Shown: one piece after another, positions 17,566-27,416 of the stretch | How positions within the stretch are numbered: position 1 is the stretch's first letter | Layout of the letters: every line of letters starts with the position of its first letter | Assembly (NCBI RefSeq): GCF_910588395.1 | Contig: NZ_CAJUPA010000003.1 | Coordinates: 1-64,000 of the forward strand | Origin: an uncultured Faecalibaculum sp. | GTDB lineage: Bacteria > Bacillota_I > Bacilli_A > Erysipelotrichales > Erysipelotrichaceae | Direction: 5' to 3' | Length of the DNA stretch: 64,000 nt | The notes under the pieces: generated by a model | What the model was told of the DNA's origin: nothing | Database searches by the model: none | What the model saw: the letters and a program-made list of their open reading frames with translations, nothing else | Position numbers and translations under genes: made by a program

Positions 17566-20500
17566 ATGGACAGCAACAAAGCGTATCACGAGCTCGCGTG
17601 CGGCGGAAAAAGCCAGCGTCGCGATTACTCCAAAGTCAGCGGCAAGCTGGAACTGCCCAACCTTGTGGAAATCCAGACGGATTCGTTCGACTGGTTTACC
17701 AAAACGGGGATCCAGGAAGTCTTTGAAGAGATATATCCGATCGAAAACTACGGCAAGAACATCAGCCTGAACTATGTCAGGTACCGGTTCGACGAACCGA
17801 AGTATTCCGCCGAAGAATCGATGTACCGTGAATGCAACTATGCAGCTCCTCTCTATGTGGAGATGGAACTGGAGATCACTGACCCGGAAACGGGAGAAGT
17901 GCGCACGAAAAACGAAGAAGTGTATCTCGGGGATTTCCCGCTGATGACCGATACCGGCACGTTCATCATCAATGGTGCGGAACGTGTCATTGTCAGCCAG
18001 ATCGTCCGGGCCCCCGGCGCCTATTTCTCCGAACAGTATGATGAGAAAATCGGCCGTCAGAACTACGCCAGTGAACTGATTCCCAGCCGCGGCACCTGGC
18101 TGGAGCTGATGACGGAACAGAAGAAGACCACCAACGGCAGAGCCATCAATGTGTCCATTGACCGCCGCCGGAAGATTCTGTTCTCCATTTTCTTCAAGGC
18201 TCTGGGCATGTCCCTGGGACTGGAGAAAAACGAAGACGCCTATGACAAGGCGCCCATGGAAATATTCCTGAAGGCCCTGGGCCGGGATTTCACCGATGTG
18301 GCGGAAGATCCGGAACACCGGGAATACATGGATCTGTATCTCCTGCTCTACAACGCCTTTTTCGGCAAATACGAGGAAATCGAAAACACCCTGCTCAACG
18401 ACAAGGTGAAGACCAACGAGGAAGCGCTGCTGTCGTTCTACGAAAACCAGCGTTCGGATGAAATCCCCACGCTGGACGGATCCATTTCCCTGATGCAGGC
18501 GAAATTTTTCGATCACCGGCGCTATGACCTGACCAAGGCCGGCCGGTACAAGCTGAAGAAAAAACTCAACGCCGTTTCCCGTCTGATGAACCAGACCCTG
18601 GGTCAGGACATTCTGGATGTGGACGGCAATGTGATCATGGAAAAAGGAAAGCACATCGGCCGGGATGAGCGGAACTTCCTGCGGGAAGAACTGGCCAAGG
18701 GTACCTACATGAACCCCTATCCCTTCCGGAGCGAATTCCACGAAGAGGACATTGTCACCATTCCCGTTGCCTGGAGCACCGGCCTGATCGGCCGCATTCT
18801 GGCACAGGATGTGACGGCAAACGGCACGCTCCTGGAACAGGGCATGGTCCTCACCGGACAGGATGTGGACATGCTGAAGGCTGCAGGTGTCAAGGATGTG
18901 AAGATCTATGCCGGTCTGATCGCAAAACCGGTGGAGATCACCCCGGACAACGCAGAGGCTGTGCTGAACTACGGTCAGCGTCTGTTTGCGCTGGGCCGTC
19001 TCACCAATGAACGTGGCGAAGACCTGACAGATGATGAATTCGAACTGCTGGTTCCCCGCTACACAGTGGGTGTCAGTCCCGACCGGCTGGATGACGCCGT
19101 GATGATGGACATCCGCACCCGGGCGCTGAACGAACCCATGGAAGCATGGCTGATCGGTGCCGCGCAGCAGGAACTGCTTGTGGAGGATGCCCAGGGCAAT
19201 CCGATCAAGATCACCGGCAACGACCCCTTCACCAACCGTCACACCGTGACCATCCCGGATATTTACGCCTTCTTCTCCTACGACCTGAACATCATGGACG
19301 GCATCGGAGAGACAGACGACATCGATATGCTGGGCAACCGGCGCATCCGCTCCGTGGGTGAACTGATCCAGAACCAGTTCCGGATCGGTCTTTCCCGGAT
19401 GGAGCGGGTTGTCAAGGAACGGATGTCCATCCAGGAGCTGGATTCCCTGACGCCCCGGAAACTGACAAACATCCGCCCGCTGACCGCTGCCATCAAGGAG
19501 TTCTTCTCCTCTTCCCAGCTGTCCCAGTTCATGGACCAGCAGAACCCGCTGGCGGAACTGACCAACAAGCGGCGTATCTCCGCCCTGGGTCCCGGCGGTC
19601 TGACACGTGACCGGGCATCCTTCGAGGTCCGTGACGTTCACTCCAGCCACTATGGCCGTATCTGTCCCATCGAGACTCCTGAAGGACCGAACATCGGTCT
19701 GATCTCCAACCTGACCACCTATGCCAAGACCAATGAGTACGGCTTCATTCAGACGCCCTACCGTGTGGTGAACAAGGACGGCACTGTTTCCGAAGAGGCG
19801 ATTTATCTGTCTGCGGATGAGGAAGCGGATTATGTCATTGCCCAGGCCAACGAGGTCCGGGACGGGGTGCTGATCAACGACCGTGTCGTTGCCCGGAAAA
19901 ACGGTGAAACGATCATTGCCGACAAAGCGGAAGTGGAACTGGCGGACGTATCTCCGAAGCAGATCGTATCCGTGGCCACTGCCTGCATTCCGTTCCTGGA
20001 AAACGACGATGCGTCCCGTGCCCTGATGGGCGCCAACATGCAGCGGCAGGCTGTGCCTCTGCTGGTGCCCCACAGTCCCTATGTGGGAACCGGCATTGAA
20101 TACAAGATTGCCAAGGACTCCGGTGTGGGCATCGTGTCCCGCACCGATGGCACCGTAACCTATGTGGATGGTCTGCGGATCGTGGTCACAGACGACGAAG
20201 GCAAGAACCACACCTATCAGCTGCGGAAATTCACCCGCTCCAACGCCTCCACTTCCATCAACCAGCGCCCGATCGTCAAGCACGGCGAGCGGGTCAAAGC
20301 CGGCGACATTCTGGCAGATGGTCCTTCCATGGAAAACGGCGAACTGGCGCTGGGTCAGAATGTGACCATCGCCTACATGACCTGGTACGGCTACAACTAT
20401 GAGGATGCCATCATCATGTCCGAGCGCATGGTGGCGGATGATGTCTACACTTCCATTCACCTGGAGGAATATGACATCGACTGCCGCGACACCAAGCTGG

Positions 20501-21834
20501 GACCCGAGGAAATCACCCGGGATATTCCCAACGTGGGCGAGAACGCCGTGCGCAAGCTGGACCAGAACGGTGTCATCATGGTGGGCGCCGAGGTCAAGGA
20601 AGGCGACATTCTGGTGGGCAAGGTCACGCCCAAGGGCCAGAGCGAAGTATCTCCCGAGGAGAAGCTGCTGCTGGCGATCTTCGGTGAAAAATCCCGGGAA
20701 GTCCGGGACAACTCCCTGAAAGTGCCCCACGGCGGTGCCGGCATTGTGCATTCCGTGCGGACCTTTAAACGGGGTGACGGCAGCGATCTGCCCCCCGGAG
20801 TCAACGAACGCGTCAAGGTGTACATTGCCCAGAAGCGGAAAATCTCCGAAGGCGACAAGATGTCCGGACGTCACGGAAACAAAGGTGTTATTTCCAAGAT
20901 CCTGCCTGTGGAGGATATGCCCTTCACGGCGGAGGGTCAGCCCATTGACATCATCCTGAACCCCTTCGGTGTACCGTCCCGTATGAACATCGGGCAGATC
21001 CTGGAGATTCATCTGGGATATGCTGCCAAGAAACTGAACCAGAAATTTGCCACGCCCGTATTCGATGGTGTCTCCAACGAAGAACTGGCGGACATCATGC
21101 GGGAAGCGCAGATGACCGACGACGGAAAGCAGGTTCTGTATGACGGCCAGACCGGTCTGCCCTTCGATGAGCGGATTTCGGTGGGTGTCATGTACATGAT
21201 CAAGCTGGCCCACATGGTTGACGACAAGCTGCATGCCCGTGCCACCGGTCCGTATTCCCTGGTTACCCAGCAGCCGCTGGGCGGCAAGGCGCAGAACGGC
21301 GGTCAGAGGTTCGGAGAGATGGAAGTCTGGGCGCTGGAAGCCTACGGCGCCGCGCACACCCTGGAAGAGATTCTGACCATCAAGTCCGATGACATTCAGG
21401 GCCGGATCAAGACATATGAAGCCATCATCAAGGGCAAGGACATCCCGGAACCGGGCATTCCCGAGTCCTTCCGCGTGCTGATGCACGAACTGCAGGGTCT
21501 GGCCATTGATGTCCGCCTGCTGGATGATGCCGGAAACGAAGTGGATATCACCGCCGAGGATGACGAACCGGGCATCATCAACGGAGAATTCACAGAACAC
21601 AAACACGAACAGGCCGCTCCTGCCCAGGAAGAGGTTCTGGTCAATGATATGGAAACAGAGGAGACAGCCGATGGCGATGTGAAAGCCGTGGCTGTGGAAG
21701 CAGAGGAAATCCGGCTGCCGGATGAAGAACCTGTTTCCGCACCGGAGGCTGCTCCCGAAGAAGATCTTCCTGCCATTGCGGAAGATGAGGATCTTCCTGC
21801 CGTAACAGAGAAGGAGGAAACAGACGCCGAATGA
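17566..21834 (+). CDS. rpoB: DNA-directed RNA polymerase subunit beta
   Basis: Catalytic beta subunit, 1422 residues, longer than the roughly 1180-1200 usual in Firmicutes. The rifampicin pocket reads SSQLSQFMDQQNPLAELTNK followed by RRISALGPGGLTRDR. Asn667 occupies the E. coli His526 position, while Asp516 and Ser531 equivalents are kept. The active-site and switch motifs GHDGDKMSGRHGNKGVISK-like (EGDKMSGRHGNKGVISK) and the C-terminal GGQRFGEMEVWALEAYGAA are intact. The last 80 or so residues (after DDEPGIINGEF) are an acidic Glu/Ala-rich tail. It overlaps rpoC by four bases (ATGA). Confidence 0.98.
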   Translation: MDSNKAYHELACGGKSQRRDYSKVSGKLELPNLVEIQTDSFDWFTKTGIQEVFEEIYPIENYGKNISLNYVRYRFDEPKYSAEESMYRECNYAAPLYVEMELEITDPETGEVRTKNEEVYLGDFPLMTDTGTFIINGAERVIVSQIVRAPGAYFSEQYDEKIGRQNYASELIPSRGTWLELMTEQKKTTNGRAINVSIDRRRKILFSIFFKALGMSLGLEKNEDAYDKAPMEIFLKALGRDFTDVAEDPEHREYMDLYLLLYNAFFGKYEEIENTLLNDKVKTNEEALLSFYENQRSDEIPTLDGSISLMQAKFFDHRRYDLTKAGRYKLKKKLNAVSRLMNQTLGQDILDVDGNVIMEKGKHIGRDERNFLREELAKGTYMNPYPFRSEFHEEDIVTIPVAWSTGLIGRILAQDVTANGTLLEQGMVLTGQDVDMLKAAGVKDVKIYAGLIAKPVEITPDNAEAVLNYGQRLFALGRLTNERGEDLTDDEFELLVPRYTVGVSPDRLDDAVMMDIRTRALNEPMEAWLIGAAQQELLVEDAQGNPIKITGNDPFTNRHTVTIPDIYAFFSYDLNIMDGIGETDDIDMLGNRRIRSVGELIQNQFRIGLSRMERVVKERMSIQELDSLTPRKLTNIRPLTAAIKEFFSSSQLSQFMDQQNPLAELTNKRRISALGPGGLTRDRASFEVRDVHSSHYGRICPIETPEGPNIGLISNLTTYAKTNEYGFIQTPYRVVNKDGTVSEEAIYLSADEEADYVIAQANEVRDGVLINDRVVARKNGETIIADKAEVELADVSPKQIVSVATACIPFLENDDASRALMGANMQRQAVPLLVPHSPYVGTGIEYKIAKDSGVGIVSRTDGTVTYVDGLRIVVTDDEGKNHTYQLRKFTRSNASTSINQRPIVKHGERVKAGDILADGPSMENGELALGQNVTIAYMTWYGYNYEDAIIMSERMVADDVYTSIHLEEYDIDCRDTKLGPEEITRDIPNVGENAVRKLDQNGVIMVGAEVKEGDILVGKVTPKGQSEVSPEEKLLLAIFGEKSREVRDNSLKVPHGGAGIVHSVRTFKRGDGSDLPPGVNERVKVYIAQKRKISEGDKMSGRHGNKGVISKILPVEDMPFTAEGQPIDIILNPFGVPSRMNIGQILEIHLGYAAKKLNQKFATPVFDGVSNEELADIMREAQMTDDGKQVLYDGQTGLPFDERISVGVMYMIKLAHMVDDKLHARATGPYSLVTQQPLGGKAQNGGQRFGEMEVWALEAYGAAHTLEEILTIKSDDIQGRIKTYEAIIKGKDIPEPGIPESFRVLMHELQGLAIDVRLLDDAGNEVDITAEDDEPGIINGEFTEHKHEQAAPAQEEVLVNDMETEETADGDVKAVAVEAEEIRLPDEEPVSAPEAAPEEDLPAIAEDEDLPAVTEKEETDAE

Positions 21835-24800
21835 GCATCAACAAATTCAGCTCCATCCAGGTCCAGCTTGCCAGTCCCGAGACCATCCAGCGGTGGTCCC
21901 ACGGTGAAGTGACAAAGCCCGAGACCATCAACTACCGTTCTCAGAAAGCGGAAAAAGACGGTCTGTTCTGCGAACGCATCTTCGGTCCCACCAAGGACTG
22001 GGAATGTGCCTGCGGCAAGTACAAGAAAGTCCGTTTCAAGGGCGTGGTCTGCGACCGCTGCGGCGTCGAGATCACCAAGAGCAGCGTGCGGCGGGAACGC
22101 ATGGGCCACATTCATCTGGCGGCTCCCATCGCCCACATCTGGTATCTGCGGGGCATCCCTTCCCGGATGGCGCTGCTGCTGGATGTGACACCCAAGCAGC
22201 TGGAGGAAGTTGTCTACTTCGTCAGCTACATCGTCACGGATCCCAAGGACTCCGGCCTGGCCTACAAACAGGTGCTGTCGGAGCGGGAATACCGGGAAAA
22301 CCTGGCCATCCACGGTCCCATGGGCTTCACCGCCCAGACAGGTGCCGAAGCAATTCAGCGCCTGCTGCAGGACGTGGACCTGGAAGCGGAATACGAAAAC
22401 GTCCAGAAGCAGCTGGAGAAAGCCCAGGGCGAAAAGCGCAAGAAGCTGATCAAGCGTCTGGACACCATCAATGCCTTCCGCCACTCCGACAACAAACCCG
22501 AATGGATGATCCTGACGGATGTCCCGGTCATCCCGCCTGATCTGCGGCCGATGCTGCAGCTGGACGGCGGCCGGTTTGCGACCAGTGACCTGAACGATCT
22601 GTACCGCCGTGTCATCACCCGGAACAACCGTCTGAAGAAGCTGCTGGAACTGGGAACCCCGAACATCATCGTGCAGAACGAGAAGCGCATGCTCCAGGAA
22701 GCGGTGGATGCGCTGATCGACAACGGCCGCCGTTCCAAGCCCATTACCGGCGCCGGCGGCAGAGCCCTGAAATCCCTGTCTCATTCCCTGAAGGGAAAAC
22801 AGGGCCGGTTCCGTCAGAACCTGCTGGGCAAGCGTGTGGATTTCTCCGGCCGTTCGGTTATCGCCGTGGGACCGGATCTGAAGATGTATCAGTGCGGCAT
22901 TCCCCGTGAAATGGCAATCAACCTGTTCAAGCCCTTCGTGATCAACGAAATCGTGAACCAGGACCTGGCTGCCAACCCCAAGAACGCGGAGAAGCTCATT
23001 GAACGCCGGGATCCCCGGATCTGGGATGTGGTGGAAAAAGTCATCGAAGGCTACCCCGTCCTGATGAACCGCGCCCCGACGCTGCACCGTCTGGGTATCC
23101 AGGCCTTCCTGCCCAAGCTGGTGGAAGGACGCGCCATGCGTCTGCACCCGCTGGTGTGCACCGCCTTCAACGCCGACTTTGACGGTGACCAGATGGCGAT
23201 TCACGTGCCGCTGGGGGAAGAAGCCCGTGCCGAAGCCCTGATCATGATGCTGGGAAGCCACAACATTCTGGGTCCCAAGGACGGAAAGCCAATCGTTACC
23301 CCCGGCCAGGACATGGTCATGGGCAACTTCTATCTGACCATGGAAGAAACCGCCGGGGAACTCGCCGCGGAGGCACAGCGGTATGCAGACAAGAACCTGC
23401 CCCTGGAAGCCGCCAGCTGGCAGCGCTATGCGGACAACGAAGGGTCTGTCTTCGCCAATGAGGAAGAAGTCATGATGGCCTATCAGTCCGGGCAGGTGCA
23501 CCTGCACTCCCGGATCGCCGTGCCCGTCAGGGGTCTGAAGAACACTGCCTTCGGAGAAGAACACCAGAACGACTATCTGGCTACCACCGTGGGCAAGATC
23601 ATCTTCAACGGCATGTTCCCGGCGGATTTCCCCTTCATCAATGAGGTATCCAAGGAAAACTTCGCCGCCACCCCGGAGAAGTACTTCATCAAGCCGGGAC
23701 AGGATGTGAAGGAATTCATCCAGAGCCGTGAAGTCGTGCCGGCTTTCAAGAAGAAGGACCTGGGCACGATCATTGCGGAAGTCTTCAAGCGCTACTCCGT
23801 GGATGAGACCGCCGAGATCCTGGACCAGATCAAGTCCATGGGATTCAAGTACTCCACCACCGCCGGCATCACCGTGGCCCTGTCCGACATCGAAGTTGCT
23901 CCGAACAAGGAACAGCACGTGGATGAAGGCCGTGCCCGTGCCGAAGCCCTGAAGAAAATGCAGCAGAAAGGTCTGCTGACGCTTCCTGAATGGGAATCCC
24001 GCCTTAACAAGATGTGGGATGATGTCAAGGACCAGATCGCGGATGAGCTGATGGACAACATGCCCCGGAAAAACCCGATTTTCATGATGAGTGAATCCGG
24101 TGCCCGAGGCAACAAGCAGAACTTTACCCAGCTAGCCGGCATGCGTGGTCTGATGGCCCGCCCCGGTCACGGTAAATCCCGCACCGGAGAGTTTGTTCCC
24201 TCCATCATCGAGGTCCCCATCTACTCCTGCTTCCGTGAAGGCCTGAACGTAAGTGAATTCTTCCTGTCCACCCACGGTGTGCGGAAAGGTCTGACCGATA
24301 CCGCCCTGAAAACAGCGGAATCCGGTTATCTGACCCGGCGTCTGGTGGACGTGGCACAGGATGTGATCATCAAGGAAGATGACTGCGGAACGGATACCGG
24401 CTACTGGGTGGAAGACCTGGTGGACCGCAAGACCAACACCGTCATCGAAAGCCTGCAGGACCGTCTGACCGGCCGGTACTCCAAGCAGGATGTCCTGGAT
24501 CCGAACACCGGAGAAGTCATCATCGAAAGCGACCAGTTCATCGATGATGCCATTGCGAAGAAAATCGTGGATGCCGGTGTCACAGGCATGTACATCCGGT
24601 CTCCCTTCACCTGCAAATCCACACTGGGCATCTGCCGCAAGTGCTATGGCCGGAACATGGCCACCGGCAAGGACGTGGAAGTCGGCGAAGCTGTGGGCAT
24701 CATGGCCGCACAGTCCATCGGTGAACCCGGTACACAGCTGACCATGCGTACCTTCCACACCGGCGGTGTAGCCGGTTCCGGTACCGGTGACATCACCCAG

Positions 24801-25712
24801 GGTCTTCCCCGTGTAGAGGAACTGTTCGAAGCCCGTCACCCGAAAGGTGTGGCTGTCATTGCACAGATCTCCGGTGAAATCACCGCCATTGACCGTATCG
24901 AAGGCACCATGCGTCAGGAAGTGACGATCACCAACGAACATGAGTCCGTTCCCCACAAACTGAACGCCAACCAGTCGCTGCGACCCTGGGTCAAAGTCGG
25001 CGAGAAAATCGAAGCCGGCACAGCCATCACCGAAGGACCGCTGGATCCCAAGGAACTGCTGCGGGTAGCCGGTGTCCGGGAAGTGCAGGACTACATCCTG
25101 AAAGAAGTCAAGAAGGTATATCAGTCCCAGGGTATCGAAATCTCCGACAAGCACCTGGAAGTCATGATCAAGCAGATGCTGAAAAAGGTCATGGTCACAG
25201 ACTCCGGAGACACGGATCTCAACGTCGGCGTACAGCTGTCTCTGAATGAAATCACCCGCATCAACCGGGATGCGCTGCTCCAGGGCAAGATCCCTGCACA
25301 GTTCAAACCAGTGCTGCTGGGTATTTCCAAGGCTTCTGTGGAAACCGATTCCTTCCTCTCCGCCGCTTCCTTCCAGGAAACCACCAAGGTGCTCACCGAT
25401 GCCACCATCAAAGGCAAGGTGGATCACCTGATCGGTCTGAAGGAAAATGTCATCATCGGCAAGCTGATCCCGGCTGGCACCGGCGCCAAAGGCGACCGTC
25501 CCCAGAACCTGATCATTGCCCAGAAAGCCCAGGAACTGCGTGAGAAGCGTCTGGCGCGGATGAAAGAAGTCCACGATGAGAAATTCGAGGAAATCGTATC
25601 CGCAAACGGCGGCGACCAGCAGGATCATGCGGCTGTCACGGACGAAGATCTGTCCATGCTCAACGAGGAGATCCTCGAAACACCGGACGATTTCTTCGGC
25701 GAAAGCGAATAA
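21831..25712 (+). CDS. rpoC: DNA-directed RNA polymerase subunit beta-prime
   Basis: Catalytic beta-prime subunit, 1293 residues. The N-terminal zinc site (CACGKY and CDRCGVE) is complete, the active-site magnesium motif NADFDGDQMA is intact, and the second zinc site ends CRKCYGRN before AVGIMAAQSIGEPGTQLTMR. An acidic C-terminal tail follows the last conserved segment (LREKRLARMKEV). Translation is coupled to rpoB through the ATGA overlap, and a terminator follows the stop. Confidence 0.98.
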   Translation: MSINKFSSIQVQLASPETIQRWSHGEVTKPETINYRSQKAEKDGLFCERIFGPTKDWECACGKYKKVRFKGVVCDRCGVEITKSSVRRERMGHIHLAAPIAHIWYLRGIPSRMALLLDVTPKQLEEVVYFVSYIVTDPKDSGLAYKQVLSEREYRENLAIHGPMGFTAQTGAEAIQRLLQDVDLEAEYENVQKQLEKAQGEKRKKLIKRLDTINAFRHSDNKPEWMILTDVPVIPPDLRPMLQLDGGRFATSDLNDLYRRVITRNNRLKKLLELGTPNIIVQNEKRMLQEAVDALIDNGRRSKPITGAGGRALKSLSHSLKGKQGRFRQNLLGKRVDFSGRSVIAVGPDLKMYQCGIPREMAINLFKPFVINEIVNQDLAANPKNAEKLIERRDPRIWDVVEKVIEGYPVLMNRAPTLHRLGIQAFLPKLVEGRAMRLHPLVCTAFNADFDGDQMAIHVPLGEEARAEALIMMLGSHNILGPKDGKPIVTPGQDMVMGNFYLTMEETAGELAAEAQRYADKNLPLEAASWQRYADNEGSVFANEEEVMMAYQSGQVHLHSRIAVPVRGLKNTAFGEEHQNDYLATTVGKIIFNGMFPADFPFINEVSKENFAATPEKYFIKPGQDVKEFIQSREVVPAFKKKDLGTIIAEVFKRYSVDETAEILDQIKSMGFKYSTTAGITVALSDIEVAPNKEQHVDEGRARAEALKKMQQKGLLTLPEWESRLNKMWDDVKDQIADELMDNMPRKNPIFMMSESGARGNKQNFTQLAGMRGLMARPGHGKSRTGEFVPSIIEVPIYSCFREGLNVSEFFLSTHGVRKGLTDTALKTAESGYLTRRLVDVAQDVIIKEDDCGTDTGYWVEDLVDRKTNTVIESLQDRLTGRYSKQDVLDPNTGEVIIESDQFIDDAIAKKIVDAGVTGMYIRSPFTCKSTLGICRKCYGRNMATGKDVEVGEAVGIMAAQSIGEPGTQLTMRTFHTGGVAGSGTGDITQGLPRVEELFEARHPKGVAVIAQISGEITAIDRIEGTMRQEVTITNEHESVPHKLNANQSLRPWVKVGEKIEAGTAITEGPLDPKELLRVAGVREVQDYILKEVKKVYQSQGIEISDKHLEVMIKQMLKKVMVTDSGDTDLNVGVQLSLNEITRINRDALLQGKIPAQFKPVLLGISKASVETDSFLSAASFQETTKVLTDATIKGKVDHLIGLKENVIIGKLIPAGTGAKGDRPQNLIIAQKAQELREKRLARMKEVHDEKFEEIVSANGGDQQDHAAVTDEDLSMLNEEILETPDDFFGESE

Positions 25713-25713
25713 T

Positions 25714-25766
25714 GCAAAAAGCTTCGGCACTGTTCTGATCATTCAGGCAGACCGAAGCCTTTTTGC
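25714..25766 (+). terminator. Terminator after rpoC
   Basis: GCAAAAAGCTTCGG pairs with CCGAAGCCTTTTTGC around a 24-base loop; the distal arm supplies the T run. Confidence 0.85.
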
Positions 25767-25869
25767 ATGCAGACTGCCGATGCGGCTGGCGCCTGGGCAG
25801 GGCAGTGACGGCGGCAGGGTGCGGCAGACAATGCTGTTTTTGGGGGCAGGTCCTGCTATACTTTGGCTT

Positions 25870-26109
25870 ATGGATAAAAAAGACATTGGACGGTTTGCAC
25901 AGATGCACGGGGGACCTGTCTGGACGACGGATGAAGAGGCGCTGGATACACTGCTCTGGTACGGAGCGGATGTGATCTGGGGCGAAGGACCGGTGATGGT
26001 CCGGGATGGCGGCTGTTTTGTGAATGGTCAGCTGCAGGATCCCGCCGGTTTTCCGGAGGCGGAACCGGCGCGGGGGTACGGAAGTCTGGTCAAAGGAGGA
26101 AAGCCATGA
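25870..26109 (+). CDS. Small hypothetical protein
   Basis: A 79-residue soluble protein beginning MDKKDIGRFAQMHGGPVWTT; I do not recognise a family. There is no Shine-Dalgarno site before the ATG, but TATACT (25857-25862) ends seven bases upstream, so the transcript may start at the ATG. A start at 25831 in the same frame (MLFLGAGPAILWL) is possible but also lacks a ribosome site. Its stop overlaps the next start (ATGA), which supports that it is translated. Confidence 0.6.
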   Translation: MDKKDIGRFAQMHGGPVWTTDEEALDTLLWYGADVIWGEGPVMVRDGGCFVNGQLQDPAGFPEAEPARGYGSLVKGGKP

Positions 26110-26291
26110 ATCTGTCAGCCTCTGTGATTGGTCTGGCTGCGGGACTGGCAGTGGCTGTGGCAGCCGGCGGATTCTGGACCTGGTTTGTGCGGTACCGGCA
26201 GCTGAAAGACAGGACAGCGGCCATTGGCTGGTGGATCATTCTGGGGGTGGTCCTGGTGGTTTTCTTTCTGGATCTGTATCTGCCGGTCTGA
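26106..26291 (+). CDS. Small membrane protein, two transmembrane segments
   Basis: A 61-residue protein with hydrophobic segments at about residues 5-25 and 40-59, joined by a basic loop (RYRQLKDR). AAAGGAGGAAAG precedes the start, which overlaps the upstream stop by four bases. The function is unknown; the coupling suggests it works with the 79-residue protein before it. Confidence 0.65.
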   Translation: MNLSASVIGLAAGLAVAVAAGGFWTWFVRYRQLKDRTAAIGWWIILGVVLVVFFLDLYLPV

Positions 26292-26317
26292 AAAGAGAAT
26301 GAAAACAGAACAGGAAA

Positions 26318-26361
26318 ACGGGCGGTCTCGCTGTGAAAACAGGAAAACCGCCCGTTGATTT
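26318..26361 (+). terminator. Terminator after the small membrane protein gene
   Basis: AACGGGCGGT pairs with ACCGCCCGTT across a 20-base loop, followed by GATTTTTG. Confidence 0.82.
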
Positions 26362-26517
26362 TTGCGGGTGTTCTGACAGCATGCATGCCTGAATCACAAG
26401 GTTCCGGAATCTCCTGTTTGGGCTGGTTCCGGACTGCCGTATTATGAAGCCGCAGCCGGCTGCTGGTACAGGATCCAGCTGGTCCGGTCAGCTGCGTGAG
26501 AACAGGGAGGCAGAAAG

Positions 26518-27081
26518 ATGCAGCGTTTATCAGAATCAGAACACATCAGCATGACTGGCAGTGAAAACGAACAGCGTTCTTCTCATGCTGGAAAACAGAA
26601 TCCGGCGTCCGGGTCTGTACAGTACTGCAGACCGGATGACCGGTGTCGGCACCAGATGGAGATGCTGCTGGCAGACACAGCGGACGGAGCGGCGGATGAT
26701 ACAGCCTCGTTGTCGGAACAGATGAAGCGGCTGATTCAGTCCGGCCAGGAATATGACGGAATACTGCAGAAACTGTGGAAGGGATTTCTGGCAGGCGAGC
26801 TCCATCTTGTGTCCTGGACAGATGCAGCAGCCAAATCTGAGATGCTGGTATTTGTGCAGTGTCAGGAAGCAGACGGAAACCCGGACTTTGTCTGGCTGGA
26901 GGCGGATGTCTGGTTCATGGCCCCGGAAACGGCGGCGGTTTCGGAACAGGCACTGTGGTCCATGCTGGATGAATGGCTGGCACGAAGAAAGAAGAAGCTG
27001 GCCCGGGGGCTGCTGGTGTTGCATGCACATCCGGGGGAGCCGGCTGTCGGCGAAGGAAAAAGTCTTGCACCGGAAGTATGA
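26518..27081 (+). CDS. Hypothetical protein
   Basis: A 187-residue soluble protein with no signal peptide or membrane segment and no family I recognise. The N-terminal 45 residues are Ser/Glu/Gln-rich and probably disordered; the remainder looks alpha/beta with Trp-rich strands (PDFVWLEADVWFMA). GGGAGGCAGAAAG gives a clear ribosome site. No terminator is evident after it. Confidence 0.6.
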   Translation: MQRLSESEHISMTGSENEQRSSHAGKQNPASGSVQYCRPDDRCRHQMEMLLADTADGAADDTASLSEQMKRLIQSGQEYDGILQKLWKGFLAGELHLVSWTDAAAKSEMLVFVQCQEADGNPDFVWLEADVWFMAPETAAVSEQALWSMLDEWLARRKKKLARGLLVLHAHPGEPAVGEGKSLAPEV

Positions 27082-27416
27082 GACGGATCATCCTGCGTTC
27101 AGAAAGCGGGTCTGATAGCCGGAGGACAGCGGATTTTTCTGTTTTATTGAGGTGTGTACCAAAATCTGTCAATAAAACCGGATAGATCATACAACTGTCG
27201 CAATCAGGTTGAAATAAACGGCAGGATGGTCAGATAACTGTAGAACCATCTGTGTGAATCCTATACTAAAAATGCGGATGAATATGCAATAAATTGAAAA
27301 ATCAATTTGATGTCCGGAGGAAATCGAAATGAAAATGCGGTGTTGTTTCCTGAAAGACGTAAAATCATTTTTCAAACCTGCGTGATTCATCTGAACAGGA
27401 GGTCAAGGATACATCA
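27082..27416 (+). other. Long intergenic leader before the surface protein
   Basis: This AT-richer stretch contains TATACT at 27262-27267 as a likely -10 element and an 18-codon reading frame with a ribosome site (27329-27385). The AGGAGGT at 27397-27403 belongs to the following gene. Nothing else is supported. Confidence 0.5.
27329..27385 (+). CDS. Possible 18-residue leader peptide
   Basis: MKMRCCFLKDVKSFFKPA, with CGGAGGAAA eight bases before the ATG. It ends 31 bases before the surface-protein start, so it could be a leader peptide or a chance frame. Two adjacent cysteines are the only notable feature. Confidence 0.3.
   Translation: MKMRCCFLKDVKSFFKPA

Noticed and set aside
17446..21606. 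1386-residue open frame antisense to rpoB
   Set aside because: It is the complement of a highly conserved gene in a GC-rich codon phase, has no ribosome site and encodes no known domain.
21396..25742. Long antisense frames over rpoB-rpoC (840 and 536 residues)
   Set aside because: Shadow frames of rpoC; low-complexity His/Gln/Leu-rich translations.
26753..27115. 120-residue alternative frame within the 26518 gene
   Set aside because: No ribosome site; the 187-residue frame has a strong one.
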